Below are positions 34,501 to 48,497 of a stretch of DNA of 64,000 nucleotides, one piece after another. Both the position numbers and the translations under genes were made by a program. The stretch comes from Lucifuga dentata (lineage: Eukaryota; Chordata; Actinopteri; Ophidiiformes; Bythitidae). The stretch lies in assembly GCA_014773175.1 (NCBI GenBank), contig VXCM01000445.1, forward strand, positions 186,001 to 250,000. Reading direction: 5' to 3'. The notes under the pieces were generated by a model. It saw only the letters and a program-made list of their open reading frames with translations, did no database searches and was not told where the DNA came from. Every line of letters begins with the position of its first letter. Position 1 is the first letter of the stretch.

Positions 34501-37500
34501 ACTGAGAAAGCACAACCCCGGGGCCTGTCTGATTCGTGTCTTTAGCGCAACTTGGTATGGTTTGGAAACAAATATGTTTACTTAGGTTTGGGTGAAAACC
34601 TCAACACTCTGAATGTTTTTATCTCAAAGCGAAATAAGATGGGGCAGGAGGCACTGATACTCAAAAACACACGTTTAGAAAAAGTTTTGAGGATTTGAGT
34701 GGGTACAAAAAGAAAGGCTTCATTTTTGAGGTGTACTGGAAAATGCAAGAAAGTCTAGTAGGAGGTTTTTAAAGCAGCAGGAAGGTTTATATGCTTCAGA
34801 GGCTGAGATGGATGAAATGAAGAGCTGAGAACACACTTTATGAGGTCAAGGAGCATTTGTTATCAGACATCTCCATCACCCCGGTCCATATTTGTACTTG
34901 CCCGGTTGCGCTAACATTGGCTGAGGATTGCGTGGTATGAGAGAGCTGTGTTTAGACGGCTTTTCACAGCTCGTCCATAGAGAACAGTGCAAATAGACAT
35001 AATGCCGAAATAACACTCATCAGAATGCAATGCTGGCTGTTGGATTTGGATGGAGATTTGAGGTCGTGAGGCAGACAAATGGGCAGACATGCTGATCTGG
35101 TCTGTCATGTCTTTTGAGAAGTGTGTTATTTGAGGAGGGCAGTTTTTAAGTGAGTGTTTGAGCTACGACTCAAACAGCAGTAGCATATAGGTGACGACAC
35201 ACCAGGCAATTTTTGAGGTGATAAAAGGGTATTTCCTCTAGAAAAACCTTTGCTAGACTATCAATAAGAGTTTCAGGGGTACAAACCCCCTCACCCTCCC
35301 CATTATCACAAAATCTTTTCCTCTGACTGGAGAACTCGACTTGCTCTCACAGAGAGAATCTCGACATGGGAGAGCTCGAGAGAAATTCAAAGTGCAGACT
35401 AAAAAACAAACATCGTCTCACTTACTTCTCCTGCAATATTTTTGACTGTATTTCTGCCCATGCCATCATTTTCTCCCCATCTCTGTCTTCCCTGCACAAC
35501 ATACTATAAAGCTCAAGATTTTAATTGGAACAGCTTAAATCGCTCTTAAAATGCCGTTTGAATGATGGGTGCTTGAGCCTGTCCTGTATGTGTGTATCTG
35601 TGTGTATTTGTGCGTGCCTGTGTATATGAGTTAACACACAAGTGTTTTGGTTCCAGACCCATTTCTATCAACCGTGCCAAATTTCTTTCACCCACCCAGC
35701 CCCANCCCCCACTTCTTCATGTTCACCACATCTCCCACAGCGGTCACACTCATTTTTGCTTGTGTGCATTCTTTTTTTCTTCTTCTTCTGCCTCTGCTTC
35801 TTTATCCACACCACGGGGAAAACATATTTACCCTCAAACACTCGTAAGGTAATAGCTACTATTTGCTTATCGCACAAACACAGATGTGGAAATTGATGTT
35901 GTCTTGGCTGATAGCGTAGTGTGCAACGCTCAATGGAGACAAAACCCTACCATCTGTGCTTGACTATGACCAAATTTCCCAAAGCATCTTTTACATCAAC
36001 AGGACAAAGATGGCTTTTGTGCTGAGACACGTTTTGGGAAAACAGCCCATGATCTCGGCCAGTTTTCTTTCAGTGCAGCTGTATGTGGAGGATTGTTTTC
36101 TATTTTTGTAACTCAGATGATTTGTTTGTTTCTCCTGCCCATTTGTCTATCTGCCTGTCTGTGTTGTCTACATCTCTACATATGCCCCCGCCTAGCGAAG
36201 ACACTTATGCTACCTCTCGTTTTGCTGCAGTGTGATTGCAGTCACATTCCACATTCCTTGCGGAGTGAAACATAGACCAACAAGGAAACATGAAGAGCGG
36301 CAGAGACAGAAGAGAGAAAGATGCAGGGAGGACATTAAGTGCATCCGAGGTTACAGATGAAGCGCAGCATTTATTCCTCCTTCAAACATAAAATAGGGAG
36401 AGGGGAGAAGAGACACAAAGTTTCGGTTAGTGCATCTTGCAGACCCTGAACAAGGACATAGACAGCAAAGCTTCCATGTCGTCTCTTGACAATACACAGA
36501 CAAGCATGCTGGCAACAGCTTAGAGAAATGACATAATTGGTAAAGGACACAACAGAAGACAGAATCAAACTGCGGCGGCCAGAAAAGTGAATTCACAGAC
36601 TGACTGAGACTGTGAATATGCCATTCTGGCAGCACTCAGAATTATTTGGACAATTAGGTCCTGGTAGCATTGCCATAAATTTTTCCCCTCCCCCTTTCAA
36701 TGAATGTACTCTTTCTGGATGGAGTGATGGAAGCAGGAGGAGTGACTAGATTAGCAGAGTAATCAATGCAGATTACATGCAGAAAGCTCCTCAACATTAT
36801 TCTCCAATTGTTATATATGCATTGCTTATTACGAAACCCCACATCTCTGCCTTTATTTTGAAGAGTTTGTTCCTGTATGTACAGTATTTTGCTAGCAGAC
36901 ATCTGCAACGGGGACAACTCTAATTTAATTACCGTCTTATCCCTAACAATCCTGTCAATCAGTTTCTGAAACCACAACTCTTATTCTCTTTCCTGTCATG
37001 GTTGGGGTCATCCTTCAAGCCAAAAATCCCAAATCCTCCTAAATCTGTGCAGTTTACAAAGCATTCTGGGAAAGAAGGGTTGTATCCAGCAGTAGAAGCT
37101 TTAGGGTTTGCACTGTTTTCTTATTAATATCTTGAAAGGGACCGTCACAGTGGTAGGTTTACACAGACAACATTACTGCTATCGCTAAATGCTATTCCTT
37201 CCTGTTTGACCAGCGACCTGCTGAGCTTACAAAAACTCAGGTAGCAGGAATTTATATTTCCACTAAGGAAAATGGCTGCATAATCAATATCTCCATGGTC
37301 ATAGTTTTAAATCCACTGCCGATGGAGTGATGAAAATCAACTGTCTGGGAAGAAAAATGTTTTCACTATCAGGACCAATTTGATCGAAATTGCATAGCAT
37401 TGTACAACAGTAGTATTATTCCTCTTTGGGAAGGTCTCTGGGATAAAACTATCTAACAATCATCACTTTCGTCTCACTGGGACGTGCCTTTCGACAGGCA

Positions 37501-40500
37501 AAACTCCAGAGGAAACAGTGAAGCATTCGCGATTAACAGAATTATGCTTGAGTGCTGAGAGAGAGACACAGAGAGAGAAATATCAGCGAGCCTGGTTTTC
37601 TGATTACACATATATAGCCCCCTAGGGAAAGGCCTCCAATTCATTAGGGCACTGTTAGTGTGTACTGGGCTGACTTAGAGAGGGTCTATGCACATTCCCC
37701 ACAAGTGTTGAAGAGGTCTGGATTTGTCATTTTCTCTGTGTGCAAGTGCATGTCTGTTTGTGCTTCGTTACGCCTGGCTTGTGTCATCTGGCTTTCCTCA
37801 GCATCCTGAAGATGAGATGTCCTGTCTTATGCACTCCCAGAGAGAGCCGGAGCACACAGATCTGCCCGTCTTTCTCATATTTTAACCATTTCACACAATA
37901 CAGGGTTGTGTTTTTAATTTAAAAACATGCAAGAAACCAAAGGAAGACTCATAGCTTTGACCTTGACTCTCTGCCAGCCTGGATGTGTGTCTGCTTGCTG
38001 TTCTATAATGGGTGTGTACCATTTCTATTATGGCACACCCACTTGTCACACACTTCTGACTAGGGAGAAGCAGGTCATGCTTCTGTTGGCTATTTAGTCA
38101 TCAAGATAGCATTGTTCTTCTACTTTGCAGGCCTTTGTTGAATGTTTCAGAACTTTAGCCAGTGAGGTCATTTTGGAGCTCAGCTCATTTGAAGAAAGTT
38201 CTCAATAAAATGCATCGTTAACCCCCGCNCCCCCCCCCCGTTCTAAAATAAACCACAATGGCAGCTTTATGTCTCATGCATGCCATATGAGAAAATGGAA
38301 GGAAATGAGAGATATTGTACAAACCATTTTGCAAAATATGATGACATGATCCCCACCGTAGATGAGTTTAGAAAGCTATTAAAACTTTCAATTGTAATTA
38401 AGATTTGCTAAGACAAAACTGCCAAAAAACACATTGCTCAAACCTTTAGCAAAGTTCAAAATTAATTCACTGACACACTATGCAATTTCTCCACCACATC
38501 CGATTGCTGGACATGTTGAACCATTCAAATATGCATAAGCATGGTACCTTTCATCCAGAGTTTGTGGATCAGAAGCACCTGTCTACAGCAGTTGCACTGG
38601 TATGAGTCCTGTTGTTATACTTGGGTTGTAGAAAGGACATAAGGCCTAGCAAGTTTGCATTAACCCTCAGGTTAACAATGTTGCTAATACTATTAAAGCA
38701 TTAGATTTGAACTTGAATGAACTTCAGAGCTTTGGTCTCCAGCTGCAGGTACAATAACTTTGTGACTATATAGAAGGTGATCCACATGTTCACAAGGTTT
38801 CTAAGTTAAGAAGCTAAGGTAAAATCAAGTCCCACAGTTCTGAAACATGCCATATAAGATTCTCTCAGTAGCTTGAAAAGGCCTAAAAACAGATGAAGCT
38901 GTAATGTTTTGTATGAAAATGAAATGACTTGAAGCATGCACAGGCAGACGTCCATTAAGCTGAAGTTTGGAACACTTCCAACAATTTGAAAGCATCACAG
39001 ATTACTAACAAATAATTCAGTTAATTGTTTTCTGTGTTGTGACAAGAGAGGTTATACTTCCAGTCACCGTTTTCAGCAGTTTGACCAATGTTACTTGAAG
39101 GAAAACAAAATTTCTCAATGCTGCCGAAGTCATTCTTAGCTTTTGCAGTGTAACCATTGACAAACCGGTAACTCCATTGTCTCTTCACTGTCTCTGCTTT
39201 CAACATGAGGTTTGAATCAGGAGGCTGTCATATGACAGGGCTGCAGCATTCAGGACACATCCTCTTACTATAACAATCTGGCAGACATGTCTGCATCCTC
39301 TTCTTCCTTCTCCACCTCCTTGTTTTTCCTCCCTTTTCCTTCCAGCCTGAGAGGGATACACATCTCATCCGTATGATGGAAGACAGTGAGGGTTTGTCTA
39401 TACGGATAAGGAATGACCCTGTCGCTGTGAAATCTACAGGATAAAAAGCGAGCACTGTTTGATACCAAAGAATCATTTAAATCTTCCAAACTACATTTCA
39501 ACATTTGCTCTAGAGATTAGGAGTAGAGAAAGTTTAGCTGATTGCACGGGTACTGGGGTATTATTGTGCTCATTGCTCAACTTGAGGAATGGGCCGGGTG
39601 TTCCCGACAGGGTAAACAAACACTGGAGTAGTAAAGAGGTTGTGGTGAAGTGAAGCAGAGTAATTCATGGAGGAATGATCTGTGTCTGGGAGCAAACAGA
39701 CAGCCTCTGCATGTTTCTGTTGACACTGGTTCAAGTCCTCGGCCAGATCAAAGACGCCACATGGTTGCTACAAACCGCCTTCTCCTCAGACCAAGATTAT
39801 TTTCTCTTTTATGCTTCTTCTACCTTCAGATTTTGCCTTGTACTTTCACCTCTCTTTGCTGCTTTCTCCTATCTCCATTTACATCATGTTGTACGATATT
39901 TTTTCTTTCCAAATGGATCCATCGCCATCTTTTTTTCCTAACCCTTCCTGATGTTTCCAATATCCCTATCACACTTTCACCACATTTCAGGAAGAGCTGG
40001 GTTTGTGTGGTTTTTGCCCAGCTTTGGGAGAGGTCCAGCTTAGCCTCTGTTGGGCTGGTTGTTGGTTCGGCTTGCGGAGCAGACCGGGGCCCACTGGTAG
40101 GAAATGGCCGCTCCTCTGGTTCAAATTAGCACAAAGGCAACGCAACAGGGCTTTTTGCTGGCGGCTTGTAGAGGAAAGAGCAGGAAAGTGGGAAGAGAGA
40201 GTGAGTAGCCATCTGCAAACCACATGAAAGATGGTGGTAATTGATTCAAAGCCCTCCCTAATTAAGTATTATGTTTGTTGGCCAAAGAACATCCTCCCAG
40301 AAGTGGTTGTACTTCTGTAGCCTACGCTGTCCAAACAATCACAGAGCAGAGGCATGGTTAATGTCAGATAGAAGATGTTTTATTTCCATCCTCATCTTCT
40401 GAAATCCATCATTGATTGAACAGTAAGGTTTTGACTGAGGTCATGTAAGTCTTTGAACTTCCCCTGCTTGAGTGAGAAAGCTGACTTCCATGTTGCTCTG

Positions 40501-42149
40501 TGCCAATATGTTCCAACTACAGAAACTATGCTCTAACTGCCAACAGCAGCTTCATAATTTCTCTAATCTTTTGCCTCTGAGTCTTACTGTTAGTCTCATA
40601 GATGGAAAAGGGTGACAGGACCTGTCCAATTCTAACAATGAACGAAATGCTGTTTTAATTTGTAGGAATATTATGTATGTCTTCGTATCAGGCTGGCTTT
40701 ACTTGCATTTATGTTTGCAAGTTTAAGTTAACATTTACAGGCAAAGGGGAACAAATGGACCGAATGTGACTGTCATCCATTTAGTTGTCCATTTATTTAT
40801 TCATCTTAATTGTTCTTCATGAAACAATATTCCACTTGCTATTCCTCAATTGTTAGGCAGCTTAAAAACCCTTCCCATCTGCTGTGCATGAAAAAAATGA
40901 TTATTTTTCTTCTTTAAGTAGTTAGGAATGCTGCCAAACTGCATTGCTTCTCCTGTCTAACTCCATGAAGCATTACATATATCGTAGGGATAAACAGAAA
41001 CAAGAGAACTCAAGTTAAGACCACATACGCACAACGCAGGAAAGGAAAGGAAAGGAAAGCTCACACCACATAAAGCTCAAATGAGCTGGAATAAGCACAA
41101 AGTCGCTTTTTCATTTTTATTGTTTCATTATTTTGTTGCTGATTACAGGAAATGATTAGGACAAAAGCCTTGAAGGACTGGTTGTGTTGTATGGGATTTA
41201 ATGCTTCTTATGAAACACATGTTGCTCAATGGGCTCAAAGTCTGCACAGAAAGGATTAAGTTGCTAAGCCAAGACCGTTGAAACATAACGTCTGAGAGAA
41301 CATGCGCCTACAAATGAATTCTCCTGCATTATGCTATCATAGGATATCACAATGATTCTAGAAAAGATTTTGCATCTCCATCAAGAGTATATGAACCACT
41401 GGAGACCAATACTCAAAGGTAACAGCCCCAAAGCCTGGGCTAGTCTTCATACATCCCTTTGAGGAACACTGTGTGAGCCAAGTGAAATATTCGGGAAGAA
41501 GCTGGAATTCTGTGGCTGTGTTGAAAGCTGGAAGAAAAGGGCTCACCTGCTAGTGAAAGACCACAAACAGCTTCATGCACGAGTGAACATTATAAAACCT
41601 GCCATTCTAAGGCATTTCCATTAGAATTTCTACTGCATAGTAAGACACAGTTGTTTAACAGCATCAAAACTCTATGACATAATGATGAGTGAAAGATGCT
41701 CAGTTCATTTTCTTCACTTCATCAGGCAACGTCAGTCAAAATGTCCCACTGTTAACCCTTCAAACATATCTAAAATTACCATATAAAACCTACAGACTGT
41801 AATATATCTCAAATGTGCTCAAAACGCAAAAAGCATGAGTAATCTGTTGCGTTCCTTTCCTGCTTTTGAAATATTATCAAGGCAACTATTATTTTTGAAA
41901 AGTCAAAAATAAAACATCAGTCATTTTTCTATATGTGGAGTCACAAAAGATATTTCCTTCATTTTTATAGTGCAATATAGTGTGGAGTATGTGTTGAATA
42001 TTGTAAAAATTGAGTAGTAAAACTTGACACCAAAGATTTTCCAGTAAAACAAATCCCACAGGTTCCGAACTGCCCTGAAAGCTTAATTTACAAAAACATG
42101 TAACACACAAGTCCAAGGCAAACAAATGTATGGTTAGCATCTACTGTGT

Positions 42150-42368
42150 GATGGCTAGCCAATCAGAATAGAGCAGGCTTTTCGGGAAGGTACAATCAAG
42201 AGATGATGCTTAAAATGGCCTGTTTTCACTCAGTGTGCACAGCGGTGCTGTAGCAAGGAAAAGTAGAAGTGGAACATTTTAGTTTTTACATATTAAAGCA
42301 TTAAAATTTCACAATAGACCCCTAAATAAAATAAGAATATGGAGATCTGTCTAATATGTGCCCTTAAA
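42150..42368 (+). mobile_element. Dispersed hAT-like repeat, copy B
   Basis: Runs from about ggctagccaatcagaa to taatatgtgcccttaaaa. It is the most complete uninterrupted copy of the three in the window and shares ctgttttcactcagtgtgcac with copy A and the terminal half with copy C. It has no coding capacity. The hAT assignment rests on the terminal motif. Confidence 0.6.
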
Positions 42369-44649
42369 ATTCATCAGGTAATGGGAGAAACTAAAATCTG
42401 TTGATGAATTTGTTGATGAATAGAAAGTTCCTGATTGCTACAGAAGACCGGGAAACTGTCTGATCTCATAATACATGTTCCATACTGGTGTCCAGTTCTA
42501 CTACCAGCAAATCTGGGTCTGTGAAATAAAATGCTTTTTATTATTCAGCTCCAAAGGGACTTTAACAGCACAATAACCCCAGTCTCTTTTCTCTTATACG
42601 AACACCTACGCACACGTCTGAATCACAGTCAGACTGAACAATAACAGTCTGGAGCTTTTCAGTGGGTCTCAAAAGGGCTTTTTCCAACTTTTACTCAATA
42701 ATGAGCCATCAGGGAGAGAGATATACATTCTGCATCTGAAGTGAAATAATAAAAATAAACAGTTTGCCTGGGTAGTACGATTGTAACAAGATGAAAAGAA
42801 GGATAATATGAGTTTTATTTTGAGGAGTTGACCCCTGTTAAGAGTTGGCTCACCATCCCGCTTTTGGAAGCCCCCCAACAAATTCCCTGCCAGACGGTGA
42901 ACTGAGGGGCAATGAATGAAAGGTAGCAGAGTCAAAAACCAAAGCCAAATAAACTCACCACATGTACACATGCCCACATGTTCATTAGCGTGGATACCTG
43001 TATATACAAACACATGCTAATTCATTCAGGTTTCACTCCAGGCTGTTCTTCACATTACAGCTTATGTCCTGTTATGTTGGTGATGTTAACTATGCAGCCA
43101 ACCAAATAGATCTAATAACTTTCCTTTGGCTTCAGTTCGTGTTATGGATTTCTATATTGTTTTCAGTACTTTGCCAGAGAACAACACTGGGATTGGTGAG
43201 GAAGGAGGGAGGAGGCTGTCACATGAACTCGGGAGACATGGGGAAACTCTCAGCGCGATTATGCTTCCATGGATCCATGATTCAACGAAGGAAAAACTTA
43301 GCCTCAATGGACGAGTACAAGATATCACATCCCACTAACCAGGAATAGCACTGTACTGGATCATCACCAAAGTCTTCATTCCTATTTGTTCCTTTTGGAT
43401 TCTCTTTAAAAACACAAGCTGCCATCCCAAAAATTCCAACTCACTATTGGAAAATACAGATTTGTCTCCAGGAAGAATTGCTCAATATGTGTTTTGTCAG
43501 TGGCGTGGAGCTGTGCTTGTTCAGGCCTCAATGACTGAAAGCGATGTCTGGTGTTGGACAACAACGTTGCTTTACCACAGGAGTTTTAGTTTGAGACCAG
43601 TAAAGAGAGGGGTTTGATTCAAGAGGATTTGGTTTGTAGCTTATTCCAGTAAAAATGATGGAAAGGGGAGAGAAGGAAAGAAGCAGGGGCAACTGGAAGA
43701 AAGTCAAGACAAAATGAAAAGGGACAAATATGATAAAAAGTTGCAATGATGACACCACGTTATTCCAGCCTCTCCTGTGATAAGTTCTGCCTGATAGCGG
43801 AGGACGGTTTGTTGTCAAACCCCTGTGAGCTGAAACTGAGCCACTGCTGACAGAGTCAATGGGAGGTGGAGGAAAAATAACAACAGCCGTTTGCCAAGCT
43901 TCCCCACTGCTGTTTCTCTCTCCGTCTCCCTCCCTCTCTCTCTCTGTCTCTCACTCTCGCTCTCTGTGTCCCCCCGTTCCTGCCAGTCCAGTGGAAAAAC
44001 TCCCTTTGGTCCAGACGCAGTTATGAAAGAAAGAAAAAGCAAGTCAGAAAAGGAGAGAGATAAACAAAAATAGGGAGGCAGACAAACGAAGCAGACAGAA
44101 AGGCAGACAGACAGATGAGGAGTAAATAAATATGTTATGCTGCCAAAATTTCAATATGCATTAAAAAGACTCATAAAAAACATCATGCTGTTTGTTATTC
44201 CTCTTCTCGTCTTTCTGTCCTCTGGTCTGTTTTTTCTCACCCAGAGCTGCAAGCCAACACAACGTCCTTCAAACGAGGCCCTGATTAATAATGTGCTGCT
44301 CCATCCACTATGGAGGGCCATATCAATGTGCAGATTCACTGTTTGCTGTATAGCTGCCTGACTTCCACATATATCTGCCGTGTCCAGCCAACATGGCTAC
44401 CAGGGACATAAAAACAAGGTTAGACAACACAGAACATGAGGAAGAGGAAGAGCTGCATACAAAAATATGACTTTCCTTTTTTCTTTCTCCACTTTTAGCT
44501 GAAAAACTAAATGCAGCCCATTAATCTCAAGTATTATGGTCCAGGCTCTGATTAAGACCAGGGCCAATATTCTGTCGTCCTTCACAGAAATTCTTCATTC
44601 ATATCAGCAGCAACAGTTAGTGTGGCGCTAACAATACAGTATGTGCAGT

Positions 44650-44650
<1 letters not shown>

Positions 44651-44675
<25 letters not shown>
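44651..44675. repeat. (GT)n microsatellite
   Basis: About 25 bases of perfect GT repeats, followed by a short GA stretch. Confidence 0.95.
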
Positions 44676-44681
<6 letters not shown>

Positions 44682-46962
44682 CCTGTGTGTGTCCATGTAT
44701 GCACGCACACTTAATGGCAAAATTCCCATGAAACAAAAAGGTCTGATGCAGGAAATTTGTGTGTTTGGAGGTGTTTGGGATTGAGGGAAGTAAAGAAATT
44801 GGTGGGCGTTTGCTTTTCCTGGGCACTAAGTGGCATTCTGGTAGCGTTTGTTTTTCCTTAAGAATGAATGGCATTCTCCTTCATTTCCTGCTAGCACGGA
44901 CTGAGAGTAATAGAAGCATATGTGCTTCCCTTCCTCACTCACACACACTCACTCACACACACACAAATGCTGCCATCCTTGAAGAACATTGCATACAATT
45001 CCAGACAGAGACTCAGATATTTGGGGCTGAAGCATCAAAAGTGTAGAAACCACACAGTCAGAGAAGATATGACCAAATCATTGATCAGACTTGGGTCAAT
45101 GATGATCAGAGGTGAACTTCTGAGGAACCAAAAAAAGATGTAGTAAGAGTTAAAAAGTGATGGAGGTGGAATAAGGCAGTAATTGTTCACATTATTCCAG
45201 GTAATTCTTCATTAAAATATTAACAACTCACAAAGCCACAGGTATTCTCATAACTACAAGATATCATGTGGTTTTGTCCTCGTGTGTGTGTGTGTGTGAC
45301 AGTGAACTGCTTGTTATTCTGCCCCCATGTGGCCACAATGTGTAGACTACTGTACAAGCCATTTTATTACTTTTTCCAAATATGCTCTTATAGTCCAGAT
45401 GAGTATTTGCGTCCACCCTGCCTCTGTGTCTCTGATGAAGCATGAATCCGCAACACGAAGACTGATCCGTGAATCAGAAATACAGTAAGGCATCAGTGCA
45501 GCACCTGACTGAAAGCGAGACATTTGTAATGCCTGTGCGCCTCTGTGGGTAAAAACTCTCCAAAAACCGTTCAGGTCTGTTTCTGGGGGTGGAGAGACCA
45601 TGACATGAGAACAGGAGTTATCCTCAGAGAAAAAATAGATGAGCTGACAGAGTTTGGAAACTCCCAACTACAACATGTTCTATCCTATAAAGTAAATTCA
45701 GTGGGGCGTGAGAGGCTCCAGGCTATATGTGCAGGCAATTTGGCATAGAACACTGTGTATTCATGTGTTTGAAATGTGTGTACGTGGGTGTATTTAAGGA
45801 ACATTAAACCCATTTAGGTGTGTGCGTTGCACAAGGTGTGCTGCTGTGCATCCAGCGTGACTGTTGTTTGGATACGTTAGGTCACGCTTGGCACATACCA
45901 AAGACCAGCGGACTGAGTTTCTGGACCTGGAAAAATAATTAAATAATGTTCCACATATATGAACTGCTCATAACCACGTAACCACGGTCACCCAGTAACT
46001 GCCGCCTCATCTGAGAACAGAGAACCTTAAAGGCAGATGCTGTACGACTTTCAGTGATCGTATACTCTGCGTTTTAGTGAATCTGCCATCTTTCACGGCT
46101 AAAGCCCCCGATCTCTGTGCTCACACTCTACATTTAAACACAATTTCCATTTTTGTCCATTGACAATCTCAATAAAGTTTCACTGAAAAGCAGAGCTTTG
46201 CCTGTAATTCAGTGTAAAGGGTGATGATGCATCCTCAAACCAGATGAAAACCCAAGAAGAAGAGGAAACGGGGCGATTAAAAGAGAAAACGATGAATAAA
46301 GTGCTTTGCTGACAACAAAAAGAAAGTCCATTCTGCTTTATTGCCACAGCTCTGTAATCTGCTCAGTGTTTTCACATGCTCTGCTGCTTGCACCACATTT
46401 GTGGTCACTAGAGTTTCTCCAATCATGCAGGCGCATTCAGACACCTTTAGCACTAACTGAAATGGCCGTCGGCCAAATATTCAGACATGCCATAACTCCA
46501 TCTGAGCGTCCGACAGCTAAATGGTTCCTCGATCCAGCAGTAAAACCCACGTCGGGACCCTACTTCTACAAACACATCTAACAGCCGTGGTCAGGTGGAA
46601 ATTCGGTCTGACTCTAAAATGAGTCGAGTCTGACCAAATTGGGATAAAATCGGACAGAAAAACATACAGTGTGCGCTAGGCTTTAGATATTGGTGTGGTT
46701 ATGGCACAAGGTTGCCACCACTGATGTGTCAAGCATGGAAATTGGTATGTTGCCAGAAAAAAGGCCAAAGATGGCGGGAAGGAGCAGAGGAGGAACATAA
46801 ATTTCCTCACCTACAGGTACTTCAACAGGACGAGAAGCTACACAGGAACCACGAGATCGAGATGAGAAGCTCTGAGCTTTAAGAGTGAAAACTACTTAAA
46901 ACAGTGAAGCAGACAGAGCGCTGCTGTGCAGCAGACCCTGAGTACTTCTGTACTTTACTGCC

Positions 46963-46966
<4 letters not shown>

Positions 46967-47011
<45 letters not shown>
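46967..47011. repeat. (GA)n microsatellite
   Basis: About 44 bases of GA dinucleotides. Confidence 0.95.
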
Positions 47012-47014
<3 letters not shown>

Positions 47015-47157
47015 TTCACGCATCGGTGTGTATTCATTCACCCACTCTGCTGGAAGATTGTGTAACACAGTTCGATATTTACATACATTCAGTCATTGCA
47101 TTGGAACACACGTGCAGCTGCATGTGCACCATCACACAGATGCACATACACACCTGT

Positions 47158-47190
47158 ACACACACACACACACACATACACACACACACA
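47158..47190. repeat. (CA)n microsatellite
   Basis: CA dinucleotides with one CATA interruption. Confidence 0.93.
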
Positions 47191-47646
47191 GGTACACATC
47201 CTTTCTCCCCATCAGCCAGTGAAGTAGATGGATGCTGCCAAATGTTTTTGGATTTCAGAACTCCAGCCCGCTGTCTTTTCCAGACTCACTCCTCTCTCTC
47301 CTTCTCCCTCTCTCTTCTTACCTCCCTTCCTTCCCTTCATTTGCTAAGAAAGTCTACTGCTGGTGCATTGAACTGTATGTGATAGCAAAGAATGCACTTT
47401 GGACCTATCTTCTCTCTTTTTGGTCATGTTTGCTGAACCTTCCTTTTGGTTTTTGCTCCTGCTAATCTAATTTGCTCATCTCTCTCCCTCTGTCAGTTTG
47501 TCACATTGAATACCTGAAGGCTCAGAATCATGAATATTTCTCCTCTTTTTGTTTTCAGTGGAGGGATGTCATTACAATGGAATGCAGCCCTTCTTGCCAG
47601 AGGCGTCACAGTGGATGGACAGAGTGAAGCAACAGGGGGATGAGAT

Positions 47647-47678
47647 GAGGAGAGGAGAGGAGAGGAGAGGAGAGGAGG
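47647..47678. repeat. (GAGGA)6 pentanucleotide repeat
   Basis: Six near-perfect GAGGA units. Confidence 0.93.
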
Positions 47679-48497
47679 ATTAAATAAAAGAGGAACAGGA
47701 CCATTGATCTGATCCTTTGTACCTTTCCTTCACTTTGCTATAAGAGAACATGTGACATGAGCATGGCATTTGGGTTCACAGATGCAAACAGATGATGTTT
47801 CTGTGTGGATGATACTCTTCAGACTGTAATCAGCATATTTGCAATAGAACCAACCCCATTCTACAAATATCATGCCACCACACTGCAATACATACTCTGG
47901 GCAAACACCCCACCTACTTCAATATCAGAAAACCTCCAAAATGTATGCAGGTATGGATGCATTAACAATATCTTACTCTTGCACTTGAAATGCATTCACC
48001 TATTCATATAGAGGACAATGTATTATAATATTCTGGTAGGAATGACTAACCTAATCTATGAACAATTCATCACCTGGTAAAGCATAGACAGAGAGATTCC
48101 CTAATATCATTACACAGACTCTTCCTTAGGTTTCTGATAGTCAAAGTTAATTAACAGGAGCCCAGCTATGACTTCAGTTTGGTCACGAATCATTGTATAT
48201 TCTTCCTGAAGCCAGACTGTGACGAAACTGAATAGGTTCTTTTAAATCTGCAAGCCATTGCTCTTTGCACGAGCTTAAAACTGAGGAGAATTATACAGGT
48301 CCCATGACTGAGATATTGCACCGTCTGTTTTTTTTATTTTTTTATTTTTTCCTTTCCTGTTCTCTCTTTCTGTTGCCTTTGGCTCCAGACACATGCACTG
48401 CAGCCACATGTGAAAAAGTTAAAGGCACAGGATGACAGGACACGTGGTTGCTAATCGAGCAAAAGAAACATGAGGAAGACAGGCGGGTAGGGCTTAC

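Larger units (their letters stand above)
28986..42149. other. 13-kb non-coding stretch
   Basis: No coding exon, RNA gene or full-length mobile element recognised. It has scattered microsatellites, an oligo-T run near 33145-33164, single N at 35706 and 38229 in C-rich sequence, and a short GGAAA repeat at about 41041-41059. All frames over 60 codons lack recognisable motifs. Confidence 0.5.
42369..48497. other. Non-coding stretch with microsatellites
   Basis: GT, CA, GA and GAGGA microsatellites, plus a pyrimidine-rich tract near 43910-43965. No gene recognised. Confidence 0.5.

Noticed and set aside
39650..40129. 159-codon plus-strand frame
   Set aside because: Composition shifts along its length and there is no motif; overlapping frames on both strands are also open. 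Read as chance.
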